64,000 nucleotides of DNA from Nocardia sp. XZ_19_385 (GCF_015355755.1 NZ_JACVEE010000003.1:434001-498000); one strand, 5' to 3'; shown: positions 45,241 to 54,535, counted from the stretch's first letter. Numbers and translations are program-made. The notes: generated by a model from the letters alone, not told the origin.

Positions 45241-45993
45241 ATGACCGATCTCACCGGCAAAGTCGCCATTATCACCGGCGCGGCGCGTGGCCAAGGCGAG
45301 GCCGAAGCCCGCCTCTTCGTCGAACAAGGCGCCCGCGTCGTCCTCACCGACGTCCTGGAGACCGAGGGCAAGGCGGTCGCCGAATCCCTCGGTGACGCAG
45401 CCCGTTTCGTCCGCCACGATGTCGGCAACGCCGACGACTGGGCCGCCGCGGTGCGCACCGCGGTCGAGGATTTCGGCGGCCTGAACATTCTCGTCAACAA
45501 CGCCGCCATCTACACCGCCAAGGCGCTGACCGACACCAGTGCCGAAGAGCTGGAACGCATCCTGCGCGTCAACCTGATCGGCTCCTTCCTCGGCATCCAA
45601 GCCGTGGTCGGCCCCATGGCGGCGGCGGGCGGCGGCTCCATCGTCAACATCTCGTCTCAGGCCGGGCTGCAAGGACTTCCGGGCCACGCCGCCTACGGCG
45701 CCTCCAAATGGGCTCTGCGCGGCCTCACCAAAACCGCCGCCCTGGAACTGGGCCCGGCAGGCATCCGCGTCAACTCGGTGCACCCCGGTCCCATCGCCAC
45801 CCCGATGATCGGCCACCTCGGCCTCACCACCGGCCCCGGCAGCTTCCCGACCTTGCCCCTCGGCCGAGTCGGCCTCCCGGCGGAGGTCGGCAGCCTCGTA
45901 GCCTTCCTGGCCTCCGACGAAGCCGCCTTCATCACCGGCGCCGAGCTCGCCATCGACGGCGGCCTCTCCGCCGGGCCCTTCATCCCCCAGTAA
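45241..45993 (+). CDS. Short-chain dehydrogenase/reductase
   Basis: A 250-residue classical SDR with TGAARGQGEA, VLTDVLETEG (NAD-type Asp), VNNAAIY, Ser in NISSQAG and YGASK. It follows the LLM gene by 24 bases with AAGGA before the ATG, so they are co-transcribed. It is the fourth SDR of the 40-46 kb block, which is more than one ring oxidation needs and suggests several hydroxyl positions or several substrates. Confidence 0.9.
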   Translation: MTDLTGKVAIITGAARGQGEAEARLFVEQGARVVLTDVLETEGKAVAESLGDAARFVRHDVGNADDWAAAVRTAVEDFGGLNILVNNAAIYTAKALTDTSAEELERILRVNLIGSFLGIQAVVGPMAAAGGGSIVNISSQAGLQGLPGHAAYGASKWALRGLTKTAALELGPAGIRVNSVHPGPIATPMIGHLGLTTGPGSFPTLPLGRVGLPAEVGSLVAFLASDEAAFITGAELAIDGGLSAGPFIPQ

Positions 45994-45998
45994 CCCCC

Positions 45999-46060
45999 CG
46001 CCGAGTGGCACACCACGGCGGGCCTACTCGGCCGTTGCCGCAACCATGTGCCACTCGGCG
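45999..46060. repeat. Intergenic hairpin repeat, family A copy 3
   Basis: A perfect 14-bp stem (45999-46012 with 46047-46060, CGCCGAGTGGCACA and its complement) encloses a 34-base loop, the best preserved copy of family A. It lies between two co-directional genes, so it may reduce read-through from the SDR gene into the esterase gene. Confidence 0.75.
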
Positions 46061-46080
46061 ATACCAGATAGGAGGCGGCG

Positions 46081-47025
46081 ATGCCGTTGAAGCCAGAGGC
46101 GCGGGCGATCGTGGACGCGGCCAACGCGTCGTTCCCGAAGCTCGGTACCGAGGTGCTCGATGCGGTGGAGGCGCGGCGGATGCTTGCCGCCCGGCCCACG
46201 GTCGCGGTGGAACCGATACCGGTTCGCAAGGTCGAGGAGCGGGTGGTCCCCGGCCCCGAGGGCGCACCACCGGTCCGCGTCCGCATCTATCACCCGGCCG
46301 GAGCGACCGGCGAACTGCCCGCCGTAATCTTCTGCCACGGTGGCGGATTCACGATCTGCAGCCTGGAATCCCACGATCAGCTGTGCCGCGCCATGGCCAA
46401 CGAGGTCGGCGCGATCGTCGTCTCCGTCGACTACCGGCAAGCCCCCGAACACCGTTTCCCGGCCGCCGCCGAAGACGCCTACGCGGTGCTGTGCTGGGTC
46501 GCCGAACTCAAAGCATCACTGGGCGGCGATCCCACCCGCATCGCGGTGGCTGGCGACAGCTCCGGCGGCAACCTGGCCGCCGTGACCGCCTTGATGGCGC
46601 GCGACCGCAACGGCCCCGCCATCGCCTACCAGCTGCTCATCTACCCGATGCTGGACCCCTCCCGTGCCACGCCCTCCTACCGCGACAACGCCCACGGCTA
46701 CTTCGTCACCGCCGACCACCTGCGCTGGTACTGGGAGCAATACCTCGGCCCGGACACCGCCACCGACAACCCCTACGCGGCCCCCGCGCGTGCCAACGAC
46801 CTCTCCGGCCTGCCACCGGCGCACATCGTGACCGCCGAGTACGACCCACTCCGCGACGAGGGCGAAGCCTACGGTGCCCGCCTGCGCGCGGCGGGCGTCG
46901 AAACCGAGGTGCTGCGGTACAACGGCGAGTTCCACGGCTTCTTCAGCATGGCCGACCACCTCCCGGACGCGAAAGAGGCCGCCACTACGGCATATTCCGC
47001 TCTCCGCAGAGCACTGGGCGGCTAG
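46081..47025 (+). CDS. HSL-family alpha/beta hydrolase (esterase)
   Basis: A 314-residue hormone-sensitive-lipase-type esterase. The oxyanion motif is FCHGGGF, the nucleophile elbow is AGDSSGGNLAA, the acid is in AEYDPLRDEG and the catalytic His in GEFHGFFSM. There is no signal peptide. It hydrolyses a short-chain or steroid ester in the cytoplasm. It lies in the same direction as the LLM-SDR pair but is separated from it by a hairpin repeat, so co-transcription may be partial. Confidence 0.92.
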   Translation: MPLKPEARAIVDAANASFPKLGTEVLDAVEARRMLAARPTVAVEPIPVRKVEERVVPGPEGAPPVRVRIYHPAGATGELPAVIFCHGGGFTICSLESHDQLCRAMANEVGAIVVSVDYRQAPEHRFPAAAEDAYAVLCWVAELKASLGGDPTRIAVAGDSSGGNLAAVTALMARDRNGPAIAYQLLIYPMLDPSRATPSYRDNAHGYFVTADHLRWYWEQYLGPDTATDNPYAAPARANDLSGLPPAHIVTAEYDPLRDEGEAYGARLRAAGVETEVLRYNGEFHGFFSMADHLPDAKEAATTAYSALRRALGG

Positions 47026-47110
47026 CAGGAGCGTCCGTGGCGCAAGGTCCGTACTCGGCGTAAGTCGCTGAGCGCCTGAAGATCTGGCCGTGCGGCAGTA
47101 CGCTTCGGCG

Positions 47111-47449
47111 ATGACGAGGTTTCTGCTGCTGACCGTCGAGAGTGCGCAACCGTCCGGCGATCAGGTCCGGCTGCTACCCCGGATTCCGATAAGCGACCTG
47201 ATTGCCCGGGGCGGCGGGCAGCTTCAGACGCCGATGCCGGGCAGCCCACTCGAATTGCGTTTGCCCAGCGGCGAGACCGCGTCTGCCAGAGTCGCCGCCT
47301 TCGGTGTCGAATCCTGGCAGCGGGAAGACGGCACGCTGTACACCACCAGCGACCCATCCAGCCCGGAGCTGACCCTCACCCTCGACGGCGCCTCGATTCC
47401 CGGCGATATCCCGCCCGGCACCGAAATCTGGCTCCCAGCAAGGGAATAG
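47111..47449 (+). CDS. Hypothetical protein
   Basis: A 112-residue protein of unknown family, beginning MTRFLLLTVESAQPSGDQV. It looks like a small beta-rich protein with no signal peptide or membrane segment. GTG 47090 would add seven residues; neither start has a clear ribosome binding site. It follows the esterase gene by 86 bases and ends at a strong hairpin. No function could be recognised. Confidence 0.6.
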   Translation: MTRFLLLTVESAQPSGDQVRLLPRIPISDLIARGGGQLQTPMPGSPLELRLPSGETASARVAAFGVESWQREDGTLYTTSDPSSPELTLTLDGASIPGDIPPGTEIWLPARE

Positions 47450-47453
47450 CGTG

Positions 47454-47510
47454 CACCCTGCCGGTGACCGAACACCCGCTACAGGGGGTGCCAGGTCAGC
47501 GGCAGGGGTG
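47454..47510. terminator. Cruciform-like bidirectional terminator
   Basis: The outer arms 47454-47469 and 47494-47510 pair over about 16 positions with one mismatch and one bulge. Inside them CACCC (47473-47477) pairs with GGGTG (47486-47490). The structure lies exactly between two converging gene ends, so bidirectional termination is likely. Confidence 0.6.
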
Positions 47511-47525
47511 CTCGGTGGTGGAGGG

Positions 47526-48560
47526 TTATCCCTGCGTCAGGGCGTGGGCGGCGCCGCGGTGCAGCGGAACCGGTTCGGTCTTTTTGGCGTTGTCCTTGAC
47601 GATGCCTTTGGCGGCCGAGTTCGCCTGTTCCAGTTGGGGTTTACGGTCGAAGACGGTCTTGGCGAGGACGCAGGCCAGGTTGGCGTCCAGGTCGTCGCGG
47701 ACCAGCAGGACGTTGGGGACGACGATGGTTTTGGCGTCGGCCGGCAGTCCGTAGGTGGCGGCGGGGATGGTGCCTTCCTCGTAGACCGGGCTGACCTTCT
47801 GCATCGCGGCGTTGAGGCCGGCGATGTCGAGGAACTTGACCTGGTCGCGAGCCGAGGTGAACAGGTCGGTGATGCCCGGGGTGGGCAGGCCGCCGGAGAA
47901 GAACATGGCGTCGATGGAGCCGTCCTTCATGCCGTCCACGGTCTTGGTGAGATCGAGACGCTGGGCGGAGATGTCACTGTCCGGGTTCAGGCCCGCGGCC
48001 TGCAACACCCGGTTGGCGATCACCTCGGTGCCGGATTTCGGCGAGCCGGTGGAGACGCGCTTGCCGCGCATGTCGGCGACCGAGTTGATGTTGGCGCCCT
48101 TGCGCACGACCACCTGGGTGTAGTTCGGGTACAGGCGCGTAAGCGCTTGCACCGGTTGCTTTTTCCCGTCGAAGCTGCCGGTGCCGAGCACCGCGTCGGC
48201 CGCGGAGTCGGCCAGCGAGAACGCGACCTGGTAGGTACCGGCGACCAGCTGCTGGATGTTCTGCACGGACGCACCGGTTTCCGCGGCGGTGGCCTTGACC
48301 GTGCCGTTGGTGGCCTGCGAGATCTGGTCGGCGTAGGCGTTTCCGAGCGCGAAGTAGACGCCGGTCGCGTTACCGGTGGCGATGCCGACCCGAGTCTCTT
48401 GGTGCACTTCGCAATTCACCTCCCCGCCCGCGTCGGTCTTCGGTGCGTCGCGGCGACCACCGCAGCCGGTGAGCAGTCCGGCCGACAGCACCGCGACGCC
48501 GAGCACCGCGATCACCCCCGCCGATCTGGACCTGACGAAACCCTTTGCGACTGCGCTCAT
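47526..48560 (-). CDS. TAXI family TRAP transporter solute-binding lipoprotein
   Basis: A 344-residue substrate-binding protein. A lipoprotein signal peptide ends in the lipobox LTGC at about residues 30-33. The mature part has the TAXI pattern: RVGIATGNATGVYFALGNAYAD, QLVAGTYQVAFSLADSAADAV, MRGKRVSTGSPKSGTEV. It would be anchored outside the membrane and deliver an organic acid or amino acid to the permease. ATG 48560 follows AAGGAGG and overlaps the permease stop by four bases. The solute is unknown. Confidence 0.92.
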   Translation of the reverse strand: MSAVAKGFVRSRSAGVIAVLGVAVLSAGLLTGCGGRRDAPKTDAGGEVNCEVHQETRVGIATGNATGVYFALGNAYADQISQATNGTVKATAAETGASVQNIQQLVAGTYQVAFSLADSAADAVLGTGSFDGKKQPVQALTRLYPNYTQVVVRKGANINSVADMRGKRVSTGSPKSGTEVIANRVLQAAGLNPDSDISAQRLDLTKTVDGMKDGSIDAMFFSGGLPTPGITDLFTSARDQVKFLDIAGLNAAMQKVSPVYEEGTIPAATYGLPADAKTIVVPNVLLVRDDLDANLACVLAKTVFDRKPQLEQANSAAKGIVKDNAKKTEPVPLHRGAAHALTQG

Positions 48561-50686
48561 GTCGTCCTCCTTCGTGACAGGGCAGTGACCCCTACGGCCG
48601 CGCCGACCGCGACCAGCCCGGCGATGATCGCACCGGGCTCCAGGTACAGCAGCGTAAGCCCACCGAGTGCGGCGAGCACGCGGGCGGGTTTCCCCGCCGG
48701 TCCGACGCCCAGGATCCAGCCGCCGGTCGCGATGGCCAGTGCCGCCACCGCCAGGCAGGCGACCACTGTCGTCCACAGCACGCCGAGCAAAGGCCCACGG
48801 CCCAACAGGGATTCGCCGTTCGAGGTCATCACGAACACCACCGGCACCAGGAACGCGGGCAGGGCGTATTTCAGCGCCTGCCACATCGTCGGCACGGTTT
48901 TTCCGCCGGTGATCGCGGCCGCGCCGACAGCGGCGAGCGCGGTCGGCGGCGTCACTTCGGACAGCACAGAGTAGTAGAAGACGAACATCGCGGCCGCCGG
49001 CGCGGGCACACCCAGTTCCAGCAGCGCGGGCCCGATGATCGCCCAGCCGATGATGAACGACGCCGTCACCGGCACCGCCAAGCCCAGCATGGCCAGTGCC
49101 ACGGCCGCGAAAACAACTGTCAGAGCCAGGATTACGGTGTGGTTGTCCGATACCGAGCCGGCCGCTTTGACCAGCAGCGCCGCGAGCTGAGCACCGAGAC
49201 CGGTCTTGGTGGTCATCGCGGTGATCACACCGGCGGCGGTACACACCGCGACCACCGGCAGTGCCGACCGCACCCCGGAGCCGAGCGCGGCGAAGAGCAG
49301 ACGCGGTGACCGGGCGCGGGCGCGGGTCTTGGAATCCAGGAACGCCAGCAGGAACGCCAGCGCGGTCGCGTACACCACCGACTTGGTCGCGCTGACCCCG
49401 ATCAGCAGCAGCACCACGATCACGATCAGCGACAGGAAGTGGTATCCGAACCGGCCCAGCAGCCGCCACACCGAGGTGGTCGCGACCTCCACCGGCCGGG
49501 TGCCCAGCCGCCGGGCGTCGATCTCCACGGCGAGCAGAATTCCCAAGTAGTACAACAGCGTTGGAATCAGTGCCCAGCCGAGCACGGTCACATAGGACAC
49601 GTCGAGATACTCGGCGACGATGAACGCCGCCACACCCAGCGTCGGCGGCGACAGGATCGCGCCGACACCCGCCGCGGCCAGCATGCCGCCGGCCTGCTCG
49701 GGCGGATACCCGGCTTTGCGCAGGATCGGCCAGGTCACCGCGCCGACACTGACCGCGGTCGCGGTACCCGACCCGGACACGGTGCCGAGCAGGAACCCGG
49801 AGGCGACAGTGGTGCGTCCGGCCGCGGTCCGGGAGCGCCGGAACGCCGACACCGACAGGTCGACGAAGAACTGTGCGGCGCCGGAGAATTCGAGCACCGC
49901 GCCGTAGAGCGTGAACAGCACGATGTAGGTGGCGGCGACATCCAGTGGGGTGCCGAAGAATCCGCTCGCCGAGTTGTACAGCGCGTCGATGACCTGCGAG
50001 AAGTCCAGCCCCGCATGCGCGATGGACCAGCCCTGCGGCATCAGCCCGCCGTAATAGCCGTAGGCGACGAACACCAGGCACACCAGCGGCAGCACCCAGC
50101 CGGTGGTGCGCCGGCAAGCCTCCAGCACCAGCACCAGCAGCACCGCGCCCATGGCGATATCGACCGGATCGAACAGCGCCTGCCGATCCAGGAAAGCGTC
50201 GTAACCGCCACCGCCGGAACCGATCTCGATCGGCAGCACCGGGTACAGGCACACCAGCAGCGTCACCACGGCCAGCGCATAGTCGACCGGTCCCGGCCCG
50301 GATTCCCGGTCCAGCCAACGGATCCCGGACCGATAGGCGAGAAACACCAGCGGCAGCGTGGCGGCCAGGAAGATCACCAGATAGAACTGGCTGCCCTGTG
50401 GTAGCGGGCGGAACACCTGCCACAGCGCGAGCAGCGCCACTGCGAACGCGACGGCGGCCACGATCCGCTCCGGCAGGCCCGTCAGCTCTCGGGCGGGGCG
50501 CTCCTCGTCGTCGACTTCGATCGTCTCCGGGAGTTGCCTTGGCTCATCGGGCAATTCGACGCGGGTGGTTTCGAACTTCCCCGGCTCGACCTTCCGGGCC
50601 TCGGTGTTTTCCGGCTCGGCCGGGGGTAGCGGCTGTTGCTCAGCGGACGGCTCGCCCCCCGATTGAGCGTCCTGCGAGTCCAACAT
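48557..50686 (-). CDS. TRAP transporter fused permease
   Basis: A 709-residue secondary transporter in which the DctQ-like and DctM-like subunits are fused. An acidic cytoplasmic N terminus of about 70 residues is followed by about 15 or more membrane segments. DctM-type signatures include GTVSGSGTATAVSVGAVTWP and STTGxxPPTAL-like SEVTPPTALAAVGAAAI. It works with the TAXI lipoprotein as a sodium- or proton-driven importer. It is the first gene of the pair, with a palindrome at its promoter and an AraC gene upstream. Confidence 0.93.
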   Translation of the reverse strand: MLDSQDAQSGGEPSAEQQPLPPAEPENTEARKVEPGKFETTRVELPDEPRQLPETIEVDDEERPARELTGLPERIVAAVAFAVALLALWQVFRPLPQGSQFYLVIFLAATLPLVFLAYRSGIRWLDRESGPGPVDYALAVVTLLVCLYPVLPIEIGSGGGGYDAFLDRQALFDPVDIAMGAVLLVLVLEACRRTTGWVLPLVCLVFVAYGYYGGLMPQGWSIAHAGLDFSQVIDALYNSASGFFGTPLDVAATYIVLFTLYGAVLEFSGAAQFFVDLSVSAFRRSRTAAGRTTVASGFLLGTVSGSGTATAVSVGAVTWPILRKAGYPPEQAGGMLAAAGVGAILSPPTLGVAAFIVAEYLDVSYVTVLGWALIPTLLYYLGILLAVEIDARRLGTRPVEVATTSVWRLLGRFGYHFLSLIVIVVLLLIGVSATKSVVYATALAFLLAFLDSKTRARARSPRLLFAALGSGVRSALPVVAVCTAAGVITAMTTKTGLGAQLAALLVKAAGSVSDNHTVILALTVVFAAVALAMLGLAVPVTASFIIGWAIIGPALLELGVPAPAAAMFVFYYSVLSEVTPPTALAAVGAAAITGGKTVPTMWQALKYALPAFLVPVVFVMTSNGESLLGRGPLLGVLWTTVVACLAVAALAIATGGWILGVGPAGKPARVLAALGGLTLLYLEPGAIIAGLVAVGAAVGVTALSRRRTT

Positions 50687-50724
50687 GGCGCGACGATATC
50701 AACGCAGTAGGTCAAGATCACAGA

Positions 50725-50734
50725 GTTTCGAAAC
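50725..50734. promoter_or_regulatory. Palindrome in the TRAP operon promoter
   Basis: GTTTCGAAAC is a perfect 10-base palindrome 38 bases upstream of the permease start, and an ACATGT palindrome directly adjoins it. An operator is plausible. The AraC-type protein encoded just upstream could bind here, but AraC sites are usually direct repeats. Confidence 0.3.
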
Positions 50735-50753
50735 ATGTTGGCCCGAACATTAA

Positions 50754-51515
50754 CTAATCCTTAGGTGTGGGGATGCCCACATTTCGCTCGGGCGCCGGGG
50801 CCTGCCAGCGCGAGAACATCGCCCCGGGGGTCACTCCGCCCATCGCGACGGTCGTGCGGACCAGGTGCGATTGGTCGGCGAACCCGGTTCGCGCGGCCAC
50901 CTCGGCGGCCGGGCGGAAAGGTAGCTGGACGACAGCCTCGCGCAGGCGATGCCAGCGCCGCAGGGTGGGCAGCGAGCACCCCAAGGTCGCGGCGCCGAGT
51001 TGGCGTAACCGTCTGGGCGACAATCCGACTCGCGCGGCCAGCTCGGCCGCCGGATCGCCGCCGTCGAGCAGGTCGAGCGCCTGGGCCAGCCGGGGATCGA
51101 GCGGCGGGTTCATGCCGAGCGTCCGGTCCACGGCCGCACGCAGCCGATCCGGTTCGAGCTCGGTGCCCAGGCCGGTCAGCAGCCGGGTGACCTGGGTGCT
51201 GTCCAATGCGTGCAGGCCAGGCGGGCCGGATAGCCGATAGGGGTCGATCCACAGCGAGACATAACCCGCCGGATAGCTGAACGTGCGAAAGACACGGGGC
51301 GAGACCAGGATTCCGGGCCCGCTGGTCACGCCCCCGAGTTCATCGCGAACCAGCACCGGCGCTTCCGCCGACAGCACAAGCTGCCATGCCGGGTGCCGGA
51401 ACCCTTTCGGCTCCGCGGCGGAATTCTCGCCGATACAGGCGAACTCTGCCCCCAGCGCGACGAACGCGGCATTGCCGTTTCGTTCAATACGCCAGGACCG
51501 CGCCTGCTCGACCAT
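50754..51515 (-). CDS. AraC family transcriptional regulator
   Basis: A 253-residue activator with an N-terminal sensing half and a C-terminal AraC double helix-turn-helix (about residues 150-240), in which PAAEVAARTGFADQSHLVRT is the second recognition helix region. ATG 51515 was chosen; there is no strong ribosome binding site. It precedes the TRAP operon in the same direction and is divergent from the DUF2867 gene, so either or both may be targets. The ligand is unknown. Confidence 0.85.
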   Translation of the reverse strand: MVEQARSWRIERNGNAAFVALGAEFACIGENSAAEPKGFRHPAWQLVLSAEAPVLVRDELGGVTSGPGILVSPRVFRTFSYPAGYVSLWIDPYRLSGPPGLHALDSTQVTRLLTGLGTELEPDRLRAAVDRTLGMNPPLDPRLAQALDLLDGGDPAAELAARVGLSPRRLRQLGAATLGCSLPTLRRWHRLREAVVQLPFRPAAEVAARTGFADQSHLVRTTVAMGGVTPGAMFSRWQAPAPERNVGIPTPKD

Positions 51516-51591
51516 GCATCCATGGTTGCACCCGCATCCGACCCCGGCCAGCGCGTCGCTTTGTGACGTCGACCTCGCGAAAGGCCCGACG

Positions 51592-52188
51592 ATGAGACTT
51601 CCGAAATCCGCGCACACCGAGCGTCCGTGGCGAATCCACGAGATCGCCGCCGATTTCATCATCGAGGATGTGTGGGCCCTGCCGACACCCGGCGGTCCTG
51701 ACGACCTGCCGGAGTTCGTGGATTGGTTCGCCTCCGACGACGGCGACGCCGAGCCCTCGGCGATTTACCGCATCCTGTTCGCGATCCGCTGGCGGCTGGG
51801 CGCGCTGCTCGGCCTGGATTCCGAGCAATCCGGTGTGGGCAAACGCGTTCCGACAGTGCGCGATCGGCTACCCGCCGACCTCCGCGACGGCCCTCGTGGC
51901 CCGGACCTGGCCACGGTGCCCTTCACCTCGGTATACCTGACCGACACCGAGTGGGTCGCCGAGATGGCAAACAAGACCGTCCACGGCCTCATGCACATCG
52001 GCTGGGTCCCCGACGGCAACGGCGGCTACCACGGCCAGATGGCCGTACTGACCAAACCCAACGGCCTGCTCGGCAGGCTCTACATGGCCGCAATCCTGCC
52101 GTTCCGGTACGGGCTGGTCTATCCCGCCCTGATGGCAATGATCAAACGCGGCTGGGCAGCCCGCGGAGTCGGTCGCAGCCCGAGATAG
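51592..52188 (+). CDS. DUF2867 domain-containing protein
   Basis: A 198-residue protein of the DUF2867 family, whose function is not established. It starts MRLPKSAHTERPWRIHEIAADF and contains the blocks WALPTPGGPDDLPEF and VHGLMHIGWVPDGNGGYHGQM. A short hydrophobic helix lies near the C terminus (about 165-185). AAAGG precedes ATG 51592. It is divergent from the AraC gene and probably controlled by it. Confidence 0.8.
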   Translation: MRLPKSAHTERPWRIHEIAADFIIEDVWALPTPGGPDDLPEFVDWFASDDGDAEPSAIYRILFAIRWRLGALLGLDSEQSGVGKRVPTVRDRLPADLRDGPRGPDLATVPFTSVYLTDTEWVAEMANKTVHGLMHIGWVPDGNGGYHGQMAVLTKPNGLLGRLYMAAILPFRYGLVYPALMAMIKRGWAARGVGRSPR

Positions 52189-52194
52189 TTACGC

Positions 52195-52241
52195 GGGACA
52201 TGACCGAGGGGTGCTCCCGGTATTCGCCTCGGTCATGTCCC
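52195..52241. repeat. Intergenic hairpin repeat, family A copy 4
   Basis: A perfect 15-bp stem (52195-52209 with 52227-52241) encloses a 17-base loop, half the length of the other copies. The right side GCCTCGGTCATGTCCCAC closely resembles that of copy 2 (GCCTCGACCATGTCCCAC). It lies between converging genes. Confidence 0.65.
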
Positions 52242-52246
52242 ACCTA

Positions 52247-53293
52247 TCAGCGTTCGCCGAGTGCGCCGAGGGCGCGGTCGACGTCGGATTCGGTGTTGAA
52301 GAGGTGGAAGGAGAAGCGGAGGCCGCCGGCGCGGGCGGAGGCGATGACCTCTGCTTTCTCCAGGCGGTTTGCGGCGTCGCCGGCGCCGGGGACGGTGACG
52401 ATCGCCGACGGCTGTTGCAGCGGCTGGTATCCGAGGTCGACCACGCCGGCGCGGAAACGGTCGGCGAGGCCGAGATTGTGCGCGTGGACCTTCTCCACGG
52501 TCAGCTCCTCGAGCAATTCCAGCGCCGAGGCGGCGGCGACCACGCCCAGCCAGTCCGGAGTCTGATCGAAACGCCTTGCGGTGGAGGCCAATGCGACGGG
52601 GGTGTACAGCTCGGCCCAGCGGTCCTCGGCGGCGTACCAGCCGGGGCCGATCGGCCGCAGCCCCTCGGCGGCCTCCGGGGCCGCGGCGAAGAACGCGACA
52701 CTGCGCGCGCCGATCAGCCATTTGAACGTCGCGCACACCCAGTAGTCGGCGTCGTCGAAGCGCAACGGCAACCAGCCCGCCGCCTGGGTGGCGTCGAGCA
52801 GGAGTTTCGCCCCATTGGCCCGGGTGGCCTCGCGCAGCAGCGCGGTATCCGCGATCCGGCCGTCCGCGGATTGCACCACGCTGACCGCGACCAGTGCCGT
52901 CTCCGGGCGCACCTCTGCGGCCAGCCGCTCCAACGGGACGGTCCGCACCGCGAGATCGCCGCGGAACAGGAACGGCATCGTCACCGACGCGAATTCGCCT
53001 TCTACGACAAGCACTTCCGCACCGGCGGGCAGCGCCGCGGCGACGGGCCCGATGAGCCCGGAAACCGTGCTGCCCAGGCCGATGTGGTCGGCCTGCGCCC
53101 CGTCGAGCAGCCGGGCGAAGGCCGCACGGATATCCGGCACCAGACCGTCGTGCACCATGGGCGCACCCCGGCCGGCAGCCCATTGGTCCTGTACTTCCCG
53201 CAACGCGGCCAGCGCGCGGGCGGGCGGCAGGCCATGCGAGGCGGTATTGAGGTAGACGGTTTCGGGCGCGAATTCGGCGGGAGCTAGGGACAT
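52247..53293 (-). CDS. Class V aminotransferase-fold PLP enzyme
   Basis: A 348-residue pyridoxal phosphate enzyme of the cysteine desulfurase/class V fold. It opens with VYLNTASHGLPP, has the PLP-binding LLLDATQAAGWLPL with the conserved Asp, and the Schiff-base Lys in ATFKWLIGARS. The sequence is not close enough to a known enzyme to name the reaction; kynureninase-, EgtE- and cysteine desulfurase-like activities all use this fold. ATG 53293 was chosen on homology; the frame is open upstream. It is followed by a hairpin repeat. Confidence 0.85.
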   Translation of the reverse strand: MSLAPAEFAPETVYLNTASHGLPPARALAALREVQDQWAAGRGAPMVHDGLVPDIRAAFARLLDGAQADHIGLGSTVSGLIGPVAAALPAGAEVLVVEGEFASVTMPFLFRGDLAVRTVPLERLAAEVRPETALVAVSVVQSADGRIADTALLREATRANGAKLLLDATQAAGWLPLRFDDADYWVCATFKWLIGARSVAFFAAAPEAAEGLRPIGPGWYAAEDRWAELYTPVALASTARRFDQTPDWLGVVAAASALELLEELTVEKVHAHNLGLADRFRAGVVDLGYQPLQQPSAIVTVPGAGDAANRLEKAEVIASARAGGLRFSFHLFNTESDVDRALGALGER

Positions 53294-53369
53294 ATCCCGA
53301 GCATGGCCCCGCGTATTCGGGCCGTCCAGCACCACTGCTGCCAAACTGGACCGATCTTCGGCCATCCGG

Positions 53370-53996
53370 TCAGCCCGTTAACCCCGTGCGCGCCTCGGTC
53401 ACACAGTCGGCCCACTGCCGGTCGCCGAGCTCGGTGACACCGGAGTCGCTCATGAAGGCGCTGGACACGATGATCTCGGGGGCGAGCCGCCCGAGCCGCT
53501 CCAGGCTGGACACGAGCGTGTCGCGATCGCTGTGTCCCTCCAGGTAACCGGCCCACCAGCCGTCCTTGCCGAGCACCAGGGTGTCGCCGGTGAACAGGTG
53601 CCGTCGGCCGGAGATGGTCGCCAGGTAGCAGGCGCTGCCGGGCGTATGACCCGGCGTAGGAATCACTTCCAGCCCGCCGAGCGCGAAATGCCGGGTATCG
53701 AACGGGTCGTCGACCGGGACCTGGGTGACCTCGCCGGCGTCGGCTTTGTGAATGTGCAACTGTGCCCCGAACCGTTCCCGGACGGTGGCCAGCGACGAGG
53801 CGACCTCGTCGCGGTGGCTCAGATACTGGTGTGCGACCCCGCCCAGTTCGGCCATGTGGTCGAACTCGTGCTCGTGGGTGGTGTTGTAGAACAACACATT
53901 TCCCTCGGGGGAGGTCCACAGGTAGGCGTTGGTGTTCAACCCGGGGAACGGGCTCAGCGTGTCGGTCTGCCAGAGATCAGCGGAAATCTGCTTCAT
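53370..53996 (-). CDS. Metallo-beta-lactamase fold protein with altered metal motif
   Basis: A 208-residue MBL-fold protein. It has PTPGHTPGS and FTGDTL, but the usual HxHxDH reads LSHRDE, so two of the ligands in that motif are replaced; a hydrolase with one metal or none is possible. The C-terminal His is also not evident. There is no signal peptide. The gene follows the SnoaL-like gene in the same direction after a hairpin. Confidence 0.85.
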   Translation of the reverse strand: MKQISADLWQTDTLSPFPGLNTNAYLWTSPEGNVLFYNTTHEHEFDHMAELGGVAHQYLSHRDEVASSLATVRERFGAQLHIHKADAGEVTQVPVDDPFDTRHFALGGLEVIPTPGHTPGSACYLATISGRRHLFTGDTLVLGKDGWWAGYLEGHSDRDTLVSSLERLGRLAPEIIVSSAFMSDSGVTELGDRQWADCVTEARTGLTG

Positions 53997-54035
53997 GACG
54001 TGCTCCGTCTCGATGCTGCCGTAACCGAGCCTAGT

Positions 54036-54052
54036 CCGGTTCGCGGAACCGG
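54036..54052. terminator. Hairpin after the SnoaL-like gene
   Basis: CCGGTTC (54036-54042) and GAACCGG (54046-54052) are perfect 7-bp arms around three bases, directly next to the SnoaL-like stop codon and 40 bases before the MBL-fold start. It could terminate the upstream gene or be an operator for the downstream one. Confidence 0.4.
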
Positions 54053-54535
54053 TCAGTCGGTTCCTGCGGTGGCCCACCTGTTCGTCAGGAGCTGGAAACT
54101 CGGTGTGTCGGCGAGTGCCTGGGAGGATTCGTAGATGCGCTGGTAACTGGTGGCGGTGATGCGCCAGCGGCCGTCGGAGTCCAGGCGGTAGCGGTCGGTG
54201 TAGTAGCCCGAACCGCGGATCAGGACGCCGTATTCGGTGGCGATCACGGTGTCCTCGAAAAGCCAGGAGCCGGTGGCGGTTTCGCCGTCGATGTCGATCT
54301 CGGGGTGGTTCGCCACATGTGTGGTGTTGACCGTCGGGCCGAGATTCTGCCGCATGAAATCGGTGATCGCGTCGCGCCCGTCGAAGACCAATGCCTTGCC
54401 GAGAGCGTGTGTGCCGTAACGACCCTCGGCGTCCACGGCGAGGGTGTCGGCGAACTCGTCCCATTGCTTCAGATCGAGCGTGCGAAAGTAGCGGTACTTC
54501 AGCTGACGGACAGCTTCCAGGGCGGCGAGATCCAT
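54053..54535 (-). CDS. SnoaL-like (NTF2-fold) protein
   Basis: A 160-residue protein of the nuclear transport factor 2 fold, SnoaL_4 type. The N-terminal helix AALEAVRQLKYRYFRTLD and DGRDAITDFMRQNLG are typical. Such proteins act as dehydratases, isomerases or ligand-binding proteins for polycyclic compounds. ATG 54535 was chosen; GTG two codons upstream is possible. It lies between the nitrilase and the MBL-fold gene in the same direction. The substrate is unknown. Confidence 0.87.
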   Translation of the reverse strand: MDLAALEAVRQLKYRYFRTLDLKQWDEFADTLAVDAEGRYGTHALGKALVFDGRDAITDFMRQNLGPTVNTTHVANHPEIDIDGETATGSWLFEDTVIATEYGVLIRGSGYYTDRYRLDSDGRWRITATSYQRIYESSQALADTPSFQLLTNRWATAGTD

